From Bacteroidota bacterium (lineage in GTDB: Bacteria > Bacteroidota > Ignavibacteria > Kapaibacteriales > UBA961): 56,233 nt of DNA. Each line of letters starts with the position of its first letter. Within the stretch, counting starts at the first letter, position 1. Of this stretch, positions 25,381 to 33,646 are shown piece after piece. A model generated the notes under the pieces. The model saw nothing but the letters and a program-made list of their open reading frames with translations. It did no database searches and was not told the DNA's origin. The translations under genes and the position numbers were made by a program. The DNA lies in NCBI GenBank assembly GCA_018266765.1, contig JAFDZU010000041.1, forward strand, positions 46,934 to 103,166, written 5' to 3'.

Positions 25381-26562
25381 TTACTTTTTAGTTTCTTTAT
25401 TGTTTTCAGGTTTATTCTGAGAATCCCACCATTCCATTGGTACAGAACGTCGAATTACTTTCATGATACCGTTCTCTTCTTTATAAACACTTGGAGTATT
25501 AAAGAATATTCCTCGAAAAGAAAAACTTACGACAAATATTGCAATTGCAATATAACCAATAATCATTCTTGGTCGTCCGATAGGTTTTCTGACTCGCATA
25601 GGAGGATGGTCAATTTTCATAAAAAAACGAGTGATAAAAACCCAAAACAACCAACCATTCCATCCTTCAAAATACCATGCTCCATGCGTTTTTAGCCAAG
25701 CAAATATATTTAGAATTTGTGAAGTAGGAAAAAATAAGTAAACTTGTTGCTCAATATATTCCAAGGCAATTCCGGCAAAATTACCAATTCCAATTATCAG
25801 AAGAATCCACCAAAACACTCTTGAAATTATACCTTGTTTTTTGCCAAACATTGAGTAAATAACATGTCCACCATCAAGTTGCCCTATAGGAATCATGTTC
25901 AATGCAGTAACAAACATTCCAAACCAACCGACACAAAGAAAAGGATAATGATAAATTTCATTCATTGGTGGAAGGTATTCGCCCGAACTTACAAAAATTT
26001 TAGCGAATAGCTCATAAAGTAATGTTGTCCCAAAATATAATCCATAGGGAGATGTTTCACCTCCATGTCCCATATATTCAGGATGAATTGAATATAGGAA
26101 TTCTTTAGGTGGCAGATTTGTCATTCCAATAATCAAAATTATAAGGCACACAACAAATCCTGCTAAGGGGCCGGCTACTCCAATATCAAAGAGTGCTTTT
26201 CTGCTTGGGATGGGTTCATTGGTTTTAATAAACGCACCAAACGTACCGAATGGAGAAAGAAACATAATTGGCATTGGTAAAAAATAGGGGAGTGTAGCGT
26301 CAACTTTGTGGTACCGAGATGCAAAATAATGACCGAATTCATGGGCAGAAAGAAAAGCCATCAATAATAATGAATAAGGAAGTCCATAGTTCCAATTTGA
26401 AATTTCAAAATAATCTTTCCCTGCCCAAGTTGTTCCTGCAATTGTGGTTGTCAGTATTGTGAGGATGAATAATAATAAAGGAATGCCATACACTTTAAAC
26501 AAATGGCGTTCTTTCGGTGCTTGAGTAAGTTCTTGTGGAGTTTCGTAAAATGTTGAATCCAT
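25381..26562 (-). CDS. Site-2 protease family (M50) intramembrane metalloprotease
   Basis: A 393-residue polytopic membrane protein. The zinc motif HEFGH is at residues 74-78 and the third ligand lies in LNMIPIGQLDGGH (D230), both embedded in hydrophobic helices. The loop FDIGVAGPLAGF near 125-136 is also typical of the M50 family. These enzymes cleave transmembrane anchors of anti-sigma factors or other membrane proteins. It lacks the PDZ domain of RseP and resembles the PDZ-less group III proteases. It has no adjacent anti-sigma gene. A Bacteroidota-type -7 box lies 38 bases upstream of the ATG. Confidence 0.88.
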   Translation of the reverse strand: MDSTFYETPQELTQAPKERHLFKVYGIPLLLFILTILTTTIAGTTWAGKDYFEISNWNYGLPYSLLLMAFLSAHEFGHYFASRYHKVDATLPYFLPMPIMFLSPFGTFGAFIKTNEPIPSRKALFDIGVAGPLAGFVVCLIILIIGMTNLPPKEFLYSIHPEYMGHGGETSPYGLYFGTTLLYELFAKIFVSSGEYLPPMNEIYHYPFLCVGWFGMFVTALNMIPIGQLDGGHVIYSMFGKKQGIISRVFWWILLIIGIGNFAGIALEYIEQQVYLFFPTSQILNIFAWLKTHGAWYFEGWNGWLFWVFITRFFMKIDHPPMRVRKPIGRPRMIIGYIAIAIFVVSFSFRGIFFNTPSVYKEENGIMKVIRRSVPMEWWDSQNKPENNKETKK

Positions 26563-26600
26563 ACAATGAAATTTATTGACATAAAGCTGTTTTTGCTCAA

Positions 26601-26608
26601 CAAAAATA
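26601..26608 (-). promoter_or_regulatory. candidate -7 box of the M50 protease gene
   Basis: The minus strand has TATTTTTG, the same -7 octamer as for ettA, tRNA-Thr and the E1 gene, 38 bases before the ATG. The -33 position (about 26629-26632) reads TTCA rather than TTTG. Confidence 0.5.
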
Positions 26609-26687
26609 CGAAATATGAATTAACTTTTTGAAGTCGTATTGTTGAAGGTGATATGTTGTGAAGTTTTTATGATTGAATAATATAAAT

Positions 26688-27437
26688 TCAAATTGATTTC
26701 AATCCCGGAAATTTCATATCAAACTTTTCGAGAGTTTCAACAACTTTTGAGAGAATGAGAAATTCTTTATACCAATTTTGGTCAGACGGAATTATGTGCC
26801 ACGGTTCAACTTTGGAACATTGTTCAAATGCAGTTTGATATGCATTCATATAATCGTCCCAAAAGCCACGCTCAATGATGTCATTTTCGTTGTATTTCCA
26901 CATTTTAGTTGGATTGCTTAATCGTTCTTTGAGGCGTTCTAACTGTTCATCTTTTGAAATATGTAGATAAAATTTTAGGATAGTAGTAGAATTATCATTG
27001 AGAATTTTTTCAAAATTATTAATATCATCATAGCGTTGAATTATAGTTTCTTCGTCAACCCATTTGTGTATTTTTTGAATTATGACATCTTCGTAATGAG
27101 AACGATTAAAAATAGTTATCATTCCTTTTTCAGGTACGTGTTGGTGTATTCTCCATAGAAAATCATGTTTTAATTCTAATTCGGAAGGCTTTTTAAAAGG
27201 AATAACTCTACATCCTAATGGATTTACAGAACCGAATACATTTTTGACTGCTCCATCTTTTCCTGAAGCATCCATGCCCTGAAAAATAATTAAGAGTGCA
27301 TGTTTACTTTCTGCATACAAAAGGTTTTGAAGTGCTTCGAGTTTATTCCTCAGTTTAGCATTTTCAATTTTAGTTTTGTCTTTTATGAATTGTTCGGGAG
27401 CGCTGGTTCCTATGCTTTCTAAATGTATCTTTGTCAT
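26688..27437 (-). CDS. Polyphosphate kinase 2 family protein (PPK2)
   Basis: A 249-residue PPK2-family polyphosphate:nucleotide phosphotransferase. The Walker A motif is FQGMDASGKDGAVKNVF near residues 51-67, followed by NPLGCRVIPFKKPSELEL and FLWRIHQHVPEKG, then IFNRSHYEDVI (near 117-127) carrying the Walker B/lid arginine region. The order and spacing are those of class III PPK2 enzymes, which phosphorylate both AMP and ADP with polyphosphate; assignment to a class is from motif resemblance only. No ppk1 or ppx gene is in the window. It starts with no Shine-Dalgarno sequence and appears monocistronic. Confidence 0.9.
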   Translation of the reverse strand: MTKIHLESIGTSAPEQFIKDKTKIENAKLRNKLEALQNLLYAESKHALLIIFQGMDASGKDGAVKNVFGSVNPLGCRVIPFKKPSELELKHDFLWRIHQHVPEKGMITIFNRSHYEDVIIQKIHKWVDEETIIQRYDDINNFEKILNDNSTTILKFYLHISKDEQLERLKERLSNPTKMWKYNENDIIERGFWDDYMNAYQTAFEQCSKVEPWHIIPSDQNWYKEFLILSKVVETLEKFDMKFPGLKSI

Positions 27438-27494
27438 AAGGTTTATTGTAAAGTAGTTGGTTGAAATTGGGTTAGAATATAAGTTGAAAATGAG

Positions 27495-28118
27495 TTAAAA
27501 AATTATTTCTTCGTCAACAAAATTATATGCTTTTAAATCTATCTTTTTAAGATTACTCAGCATATAATCATCTTTAAACAATGTCCAAATCATCGAATCC
27601 CTTAGATTCCCGTCGGCATCTTTTGTTCTTTGTTTTAATATTGCTTCTAAAGTAAAACCAAGTTTTCGAGGAATGTTTTGGCTCTGAATATTTTCAGGTG
27701 CACAGTGTATTTCGATTCGAGAATGATTTTCAATTTCAAAACCTGCTTTGATGAGTGCGCTTACTGCTTCGGTTGCAAATCCATTATTTATATAACGAAC
27801 ATTAATCCAGTATCCGATTTCACGTGCATCGTTACCGATTCTTTTATGAAGACCTGTTCCTCCAATAAGGTTTTGCTGACTTTTATCAAAAATCCCATAA
27901 ATATAATCTATATCTAGATCAAATTTCCCTCTAAATTGACGTATAAGGTTAATTTTATCGTTAAGAGTATTTTGTTCTTCATTAGCCCATGGCATCCAAG
28001 GTAATAAATGGTTGATACTTAGACTGGTAGCTTCTAATAACATTGATGCATCCATTGGCTTGTAGCATCGTATAGTTAACCGTTCGGTTTCAATTTTGTA
28101 AATCTTAGAATTTAGCAT
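27495..28118 (-). CDS. GNAT-family N-acetyltransferase (RimJ/RimL type)
   Basis: A 207-residue GNAT protein. It opens with IETERLTIRCYKPMDA near residue 8, the usual start of RimJ/RimL-like acetyltransferases. The acetyl-CoA-binding region is REIGYWINVRYINNGFATEAV near residues 110-130 (in shortened form here), and NIQSQNIPRKLGFTLEAILKQ near 155-175 is the distal conserved segment. Substrate could be a ribosomal protein N-terminus, another protein or a small molecule. The 58-base gap from the PPK2 gene downstream is compatible with cotranscription, without functional support. Confidence 0.87.
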   Translation of the reverse strand: MLNSKIYKIETERLTIRCYKPMDASMLLEATSLSINHLLPWMPWANEEQNTLNDKINLIRQFRGKFDLDIDYIYGIFDKSQQNLIGGTGLHKRIGNDAREIGYWINVRYINNGFATEAVSALIKAGFEIENHSRIEIHCAPENIQSQNIPRKLGFTLEAILKQRTKDADGNLRDSMIWTLFKDDYMLSNLKKIDLKAYNFVDEEIIF

Positions 28119-28311
28119 TTATGTTGTTAAAGCAAATATCTATAAACAGTAAGTTAGTACACCAATTTGAATAATCAAACATACTGTTTTTCTATTTCTT
28201 ACCAAAAATTAAGTTCAAATGAAAGGAAATGAAATCTGAAAATTCATGTTAAAATTTTGATTTCTTTCGCTATTCTGTGAAGTATTGTTTTACGGACTTC
28301 TCATGAATTGG

Positions 28312-28319
28312 TATATTTG
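28312..28319 (+). promoter_or_regulatory. candidate -7 box of the cohesin-like/MoxR unit
   Basis: TATATTTG matches TAnnTTTG, 34 bases before the ATG of the first gene. A TTG at 28285-28287 lies 24 bases upstream, outside the usual spacing. Confidence 0.4.
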
Positions 28320-28353
28320 TTACGATTGAAACAATAATACCACCCTTTGTCAG

Positions 28354-29151
28354 ATGATAATACGAATGAAAAAACATATATTATGGCTCTGTAAACTAAG
28401 CAATATCTTTAAAATAACTACTATTCTTTTCTTCTTATTTACGATTGTTTCTAACGTAACAGCAGGAGAAATACGAATTGAAGTAGAAAGCGCAACTGCC
28501 CGTCAAGGTGACCACTTAGCACTTTCAGTAACCGGAACGATTGATGTTGAGAACTTTCAAAGTATTCAATTATTTTTTAAATACAATGCCAATCGCATCA
28601 AGATTGACAGCGTTAAAGGTTCTGAAATTTTTGCAGTTAAATGCGCAAATCCTACTATATTCGATAGTACTTTTGCCGAACTGGGAACTCTTAAAGTTTC
28701 TTGTTCTGATGTACAGAAAATATTAGATGGAAAGATTTGTACTTTATTTCTTACTTGTTTAGCCGGATATGGAAATGAGGCATCAATTATACCTTTTTCT
28801 ATTCAAGTAAATGATTCAAATCAAATTGGAAACTTTATTTCAGGTAAAATTACATTTGATGATATACCGGTAATTCAAAAATTTATAGAAGGTTTAGGGT
28901 ATCCTTCGCCGAATCCTTTCGGTGGAAATATTCTCGTTCCATATACAATAGATGAGCCAACGAACGTTCAGTTCTTCATTTATGACCTTGCAGGAAGATT
29001 AGTGCAAGATTTTCCAGTTATACAACGTTCCCGCGGCGGTTATTTTTTCTATTTTGCACCTAATGAAGGTGAGTTTTCTAATGGAGCATATTATTTACTC
29101 ATGAAAACCAATTCAAAAGTCTATACTTCTCACTTTCTTCGTGTACGCTAA
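28354..29151 (+). CDS. Secreted cohesin-like protein with type IX sorting domain
   Basis: A 265-residue exported protein. After a signal peptide (ending near VTAGE, about residue 39) comes a cohesin-like beta domain (IEVESATARQGDHLALSVTG then FQSIQLFFKYNANRIKIDSV). The C-terminal 80 residues are a type IX secretion signal domain: YPSPNPFGGNILVPYTI, then FFIYDLAGRLV, and a final LMKTNSKVYTSHFLRVR, so it should be exported across the outer membrane and attached or released. The gene for the IgGFc-like protein begins at its stop codon (TAATG overlap), indicating translational coupling. An alternative start at the ATG at 28366 is possible. Confidence 0.75.
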   Translation: MIIRMKKHILWLCKLSNIFKITTILFFLFTIVSNVTAGEIRIEVESATARQGDHLALSVTGTIDVENFQSIQLFFKYNANRIKIDSVKGSEIFAVKCANPTIFDSTFAELGTLKVSCSDVQKILDGKICTLFLTCLAGYGNEASIIPFSIQVNDSNQIGNFISGKITFDDIPVIQKFIEGLGYPSPNPFGGNILVPYTIDEPTNVQFFIYDLAGRLVQDFPVIQRSRGGYFFYFAPNEGEFSNGAYYLLMKTNSKVYTSHFLRVR

Positions 29152-31574
29152 TGTATTTATTTGTTAAAAGTATAATTAATAAGCTAAGTGTGAATAAGGT
29201 AAAAAAAACTTCAACAATGGTAGGAGTAGTTCTTCTTATATTTGTTTGTAGTTGTATCCCCACACAAAGTCAAAAAATGGGTGCTGTAAATGTTCGTGAA
29301 AAAACTACGGAAGGAACTGAATTTTGGCTTTGTTTCCAACGAAACTATAAAGATGCTTCAGCTCAAACTCCCAAATCTAAAAATGATTTACGCTTAGAGT
29401 TATTTCTTACAAGTAGTGTTGATTCTAAAGTATCAGTCGAGATAGATGGTTTGGGTTTTAGGCGTGAAGTCAAAATTTCAGCAGGTACGGTTACTAATTT
29501 AATAATAGACCCAAATGCTCAAGTCAAAGGTGAAGAAATTTCCCAAAGATTAGCCATACATGTGGTTTCTGATAATCCTATTTCAGTCTATGGATTAAAT
29601 AGTCGCTGGCAAACAACGGATACTTATTTGGGATTACCTGTTTCAGTTCTTGGAACTGAATATAGGGCAATTGGTTATAAATATTCTGAAGGTTTACTTT
29701 CTCAGTTTGCAATAATTGCCACAGAAGATGAAACAAACGTAACTATCACTCCAACTGTTACTACTTCTAAACGACATCCTGCCGGTGAACCTTTTACTGT
29801 AAAACTTCGACGAGGTGATGTCTACCAAGTTACTTCACTTGCTGACCAATCAAGCAGAACAGATTTAACTGGAAGTCGAATTGTAGCAGACAAAAAAATT
29901 GCAGTATTTAGCGGACACCAGTGCGCATATGTACCTGAAGGAATAGTCGGTTGTAATCACTTAGTAGAGCAATTACCCCCTGTAACTGCGTGGGGAAGTC
30001 ATTATTATGTAGGTATGTTGGAAGGTCGTTCTCGTTATACAATTAGAGTACTTGCTGACCAAAATAAAACAAAAGTATTTGAAAATTCTATTTTAGTCGC
30101 AACGCTCGATGCCGGTGAATTCTATGAAAATTCTGCAGTTCGTCAACATTTACAGATTACTGCTGATCATCCTGTACTTGTTGCGCAATATTCTCAAGGA
30201 TTTTTAAATGGAGATTCTATCGGTGACCCGATGATGTTGCTAGCAAGTCCTACTCAACAATTTTTAAAAGGTTATAGATTTGCAACACCTAAAAGCGGAC
30301 AATGGCGACATTTCGTCAATGTTGTTGTACCGACTGCCGCAATTGGTACTTTACGATTAGATTCACGTCCTATTGATTCTACAATATTTGAAACACTTGG
30401 CTTAAGTCGCTATTCAATAGCTCAAATTCAAATTCTCTATGGAACTCACACTATAGTAGCTGACCAACCATTTGGTATGGATTCCTATGGTTTTGGCTAT
30501 GGTGATGATGCCTACGATGCGTACGGAAATATGGGTGGTCAATCATTTTTTGATATTGAGCCGGTTCCTGATACGATTGCACCAGCGGGAGAATCTCGTT
30601 TATTACAAGGTCGTATTAACGTTATTATTCGAGATGATAGAACTACCGACAGAGGATTAAAATCAATAAAAGTGCTTTTTGCACAAGGACTTCAAGCATC
30701 AATACCATTAATAGAAGAAGGACTTCCTCAAGTATCATTTATGGTTAAGCCAATTGAAAATAATAAGCCGGGTAGAATGGTACTTCAAGCCATGGATGTT
30801 GCAGGCAATCGTTCTATTTTTACAGTGTGTTACACATTTGATAACCAAACAGAAAAATATGATTATAACTTCTGTCAGGGTGAAAATAAAGAATGTCTGC
30901 CCGAACTAACATGGCAAGTAGGTGCGTATGGAATAATTGGAGAGAATTTTCATTCTGCCGCATTTTCTAATTCTGGAGATGTTCATGCTTCAAGCAAGTT
31001 CGGTACAGCAACTGGTACAAGTGGATTTTTTGGAGGAATACTATCCAAAAGATTAAATCAAGAATTTGCAATTGCGGCAAAAGTCGAATTGGGAAATATA
31101 GGTGGAACTCTATTTGCTCCAGATAGCACAATACGACAAGTTAGAGATATAAATACCGGACAAATATTATCGTTCCAAGAATCACGCTCGCTTAAACTTA
31201 ATGGAATTTCATTATCATTAGGACTATCTGGTGAATGGTATGTAGATCGTTCAGTGTACTTTCTTGTAGGGATCCAAGGAGAGTATTTACTCTCAAAATC
31301 AATAGAATATTCTCGAGAAATTACCTATCCATCAGGTTTAGTTTATCAATCTAACGGTGAGCGAAGTTTACCTGAGCCGGTTTCTAGTTTAACTACTCTC
31401 AATAGTATTCGACTTGCCACACTTGGTGGAATTGGGTTTACTTATCCTGTAAGTTCTAAATTTTCAGCTTTTATGGAAGGTATTTATACGTATTATATTA
31501 GTAGTCTTATAACAGATGGTGATTGGAATCTTTCACGAATATCTTTTCATGCGGGTGCAAAATTTAGGTGGTAA
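29151..31574 (+). CDS. IgGFc-binding-like surface protein with C-terminal beta-barrel-like domain
   Basis: An 807-residue protein. A hydrophobic segment (about 23-37) ends in FVCSC, so it may be a lipoprotein; an ATG at residue 23 could also be the start. Residues about 50-450 resemble the IgGFc-binding N-terminal domain: GTEFWLCFQRNYKD at the start and FSGHQCAYVPEGIVGCNHLVEQLPP (partly quoted) in the middle. This domain occurs in many secreted bacterial and animal proteins of adhesive or unknown function. Residues about 495-575 look Ig-like, and 590-807 have alternating patterns ending in HAGAKFRW, like an outer membrane beta-barrel. Its ATG overlaps the preceding stop, and it is followed after 48 bases by a MoxR-type ATPase gene. 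Confidence 0.65.
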   Translation: MYLFVKSIINKLSVNKVKKTSTMVGVVLLIFVCSCIPTQSQKMGAVNVREKTTEGTEFWLCFQRNYKDASAQTPKSKNDLRLELFLTSSVDSKVSVEIDGLGFRREVKISAGTVTNLIIDPNAQVKGEEISQRLAIHVVSDNPISVYGLNSRWQTTDTYLGLPVSVLGTEYRAIGYKYSEGLLSQFAIIATEDETNVTITPTVTTSKRHPAGEPFTVKLRRGDVYQVTSLADQSSRTDLTGSRIVADKKIAVFSGHQCAYVPEGIVGCNHLVEQLPPVTAWGSHYYVGMLEGRSRYTIRVLADQNKTKVFENSILVATLDAGEFYENSAVRQHLQITADHPVLVAQYSQGFLNGDSIGDPMMLLASPTQQFLKGYRFATPKSGQWRHFVNVVVPTAAIGTLRLDSRPIDSTIFETLGLSRYSIAQIQILYGTHTIVADQPFGMDSYGFGYGDDAYDAYGNMGGQSFFDIEPVPDTIAPAGESRLLQGRINVIIRDDRTTDRGLKSIKVLFAQGLQASIPLIEEGLPQVSFMVKPIENNKPGRMVLQAMDVAGNRSIFTVCYTFDNQTEKYDYNFCQGENKECLPELTWQVGAYGIIGENFHSAAFSNSGDVHASSKFGTATGTSGFFGGILSKRLNQEFAIAAKVELGNIGGTLFAPDSTIRQVRDINTGQILSFQESRSLKLNGISLSLGLSGEWYVDRSVYFLVGIQGEYLLSKSIEYSREITYPSGLVYQSNGERSLPEPVSSLTTLNSIRLATLGGIGFTYPVSSKFSAFMEGIYTYYISSLITDGDWNLSRISFHAGAKFRW

Positions 31575-31622
31575 TAAATAATTAGATAGTAATGTCTTAA
31601 CAACAATTGAACTATATACATC

Positions 31623-32915
31623 ATGGATTTTTCTTTAGAAAAACTTGCTCTTGATCTTAAAAATGCAGCTGAATTTGTTTCTCACCGTGTCATCAATCGT
31701 GAAGAAATTATTCAGCAAGCATTTTGTGCCTTTCTGACTGGTGAGCATTTATTGCTTCAAAGTAGAACAGGTGTTGGTAAGTCGTTGCTTGCGGAACAGT
31801 TATTTGCTATGTTCGAAGGAGCAAGTATATTCCGAGTTCAGGCATCGAAAGAACAACAGCCCGATACATATTTTGGTGGATTAGATATAGAGAAGCTGAA
31901 AACAGGGAAAATCTTTCATAATACAGAAGGTTCACTTGTTGAATGTGATTTTGGATTTATTGATGAAATATTTGATGCAAATGACTTCACGCTTAGAGCA
32001 TTATTATCACTTCTCAACGAACGTAGAATGATTCGCGGCGTACAGAATGTTCCTGCAAACATCCATAGTGTTATAGCAGCAACAAACTATCTTAGAATCA
32101 GTGAAGTTACGGAAGCAATTTTAGATAGATTTCTGTATAAATCGATTATTTTACCGGATAAAGATCCACTTGTCCAATTTAAAATATCTACACAATATTC
32201 GCAACATTCCGGTAGAGTACTTGAACCGAAAGAGCGAATAAAATTTAGTCATCTCAAGAAATTACAGCAAATGATATCCGGTGTTGACACGAGCTTTAAA
32301 TTCGCAATTAGTGCTGAGATGCTCTATTTTACAAATCTTGTAATACGGCATTATGAATTTTCGAGAAATCGTGCACAGCGTGAACGGTTTAAAGGGCATT
32401 CCGCAACTGCGTTCAGTGATTTTTATATTTCACCTCGTACTCAGGCAAAGTCGTTAGATTTATTGCGCGCACTTGCATTTATGGAAGGTCGTACACTTGC
32501 TACAACAGCAGATGTTGAAAAACTCTATTATATTTTTGCAACAGTTGGAATTCCGGAGGAAGTTCAGATTTTCAAAAAATCTTTTAATACGATTAATAAT
32601 GCTATGAATTCAGGTAATGGATTTGAGCAAATACGTATTCTTCTTGCTTATGAAACTCTGTTAGAACAAATTGAAGTTGATCATTCGATTCTACAACGCC
32701 CTTTGCATACAACGCTATCTAATACACCTCTTCGTCTCACTTTGCTCGAATGGCTAAAAGAAAAAGTGGTAGGAATTGATCAATCTATTCACCACAACAA
32801 ACGTGTTTTGGAAAAATTTATTCATGAACTTGTTCCGGTTTGCGATGAAGTACGTGAATTAAAACATGCACTTGAAAAAGAATCCACGAGAATATTTCAA
32901 CAGATTGAAAATTAA
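31623..32915 (+). CDS. MoxR/RavA-type AAA+ ATPase
   Basis: A 430-residue AAA+ protein of the MoxR superfamily, RavA-like branch. Walker A reads QSRTGVGKSLLAEQL (about residues 50-64), with GTGVGKS in place of the usual GxPGxAKS. Walker B with FGFIDEIFDAN is near 114-124, then LRALLSLLNERRM and ATNYLRISEVTEAILDRF (sensor 1 and arginine region) near 160. RavA-like proteins normally act with a VWA-domain partner (ViaA); none is in the window. C-terminal region is shorter than in E. coli RavA. It follows the two cell-surface genes on the same strand after 48 bases, with no terminator seen between. Confidence 0.85.
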   Translation: MDFSLEKLALDLKNAAEFVSHRVINREEIIQQAFCAFLTGEHLLLQSRTGVGKSLLAEQLFAMFEGASIFRVQASKEQQPDTYFGGLDIEKLKTGKIFHNTEGSLVECDFGFIDEIFDANDFTLRALLSLLNERRMIRGVQNVPANIHSVIAATNYLRISEVTEAILDRFLYKSIILPDKDPLVQFKISTQYSQHSGRVLEPKERIKFSHLKKLQQMISGVDTSFKFAISAEMLYFTNLVIRHYEFSRNRAQRERFKGHSATAFSDFYISPRTQAKSLDLLRALAFMEGRTLATTADVEKLYYIFATVGIPEEVQIFKKSFNTINNAMNSGNGFEQIRILLAYETLLEQIEVDHSILQRPLHTTLSNTPLRLTLLEWLKEKVVGIDQSIHHNKRVLEKFIHELVPVCDEVRELKHALEKESTRIFQQIEN

Positions 32916-32954
32916 AGTATTTAATATGGTTATTTAATCTCTTGAAATTAAAGT

Positions 32955-33557
32955 TTAGAACGAGTAATAAATTCCACCACCTATTCCAAATCCAAGGTAA
33001 TATGAATGCCTTGAAAACGGCTGAAGATTTTCTTTCCCTCCAAACGGATCGTAAATCAATTCATTACCTTTGGAATTCATATCTCTATATAAATATCCAC
33101 CTTCAATGTTAAATATTATTTTTTTTCCAAAGGTAAACTCCCACCCTAATCCTAATCCACCAACATAATCATTTTTATCAGTTTTTGTATTGTTGTAGTT
33201 ATAATTTGTATTATCTAACCAATAACTAATCCCTAAGAATGTATAAAACCTAGAATCTTGGCTGGTAAACCAATTCTTTTGTAGTTCACTTCCTAAAGTC
33301 ATCATAATGTAGGAATTGTCATTATAATTATTACTGTTACCACCACTTCCATAAATTGAACCTGTAAATTCTACTGTAAAGTCTTGGCTAACACTATACT
33401 CATAACTCAAACCGTAGCCGGAAAACATAGAGCCCGCAAATCCTAATTTATTATTAAGTTGTGCTTGTTTTGTCTCTTTTATTGTTACAGATTCTTGAGC
33501 ATTTCCTATATTAAAAATCAACAATAAAAAGATAATTATTTTAACATAATGTTTCAT
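32955..33557 (-). CDS. Small outer-membrane-type beta-barrel protein, unknown function
   Basis: A 200-residue exported protein that I do not recognise. A signal peptide ends near IGNAQ (residue 20). The rest alternates hydrophobic and polar residues and is rich in Gly, Tyr, Asn and Phe, ending in FGIGGGIYYSF, which is the C-terminal aromatic signature of outer-membrane beta-barrels; a barrel of about 8 strands would fit its length, as in the OMP_b-brl families. AAGGTG lies 9 bases before the ATG. It is convergent with the MoxR gene, 39 bases from its stop. No neighbour suggests a function. Confidence 0.65.
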   Translation of the reverse strand: MKHYVKIIIFLLLIFNIGNAQESVTIKETKQAQLNNKLGFAGSMFSGYGLSYEYSVSQDFTVEFTGSIYGSGGNSNNYNDNSYIMMTLGSELQKNWFTSQDSRFYTFLGISYWLDNTNYNYNNTKTDKNDYVGGLGLGWEFTFGKKIIFNIEGGYLYRDMNSKGNELIYDPFGGKENLQPFSRHSYYLGFGIGGGIYYSF

Positions 33558-33646
33558 GGTTTTTCACCTTTATAAAAATTGGAAATGAAGAATTTCTGGA
33601 AAATATTTTTTTTTATTCTCAGTTTAATAACTTTTTTAAACATTTA

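Noticed and set aside
25330-25695. Plus-strand ORF of 121 codons
   Set aside because: It lies almost wholly antisense inside the M50 protease gene, has no family resemblance or ribosome site, and its composition matches an out-of-frame translation.
31623-32915. RavA-ViaA or MoxR-VWA system
   Set aside because: Only the ATPase is present; the next gene is a convergent outer-membrane-type protein and no VWA protein is encoded nearby.
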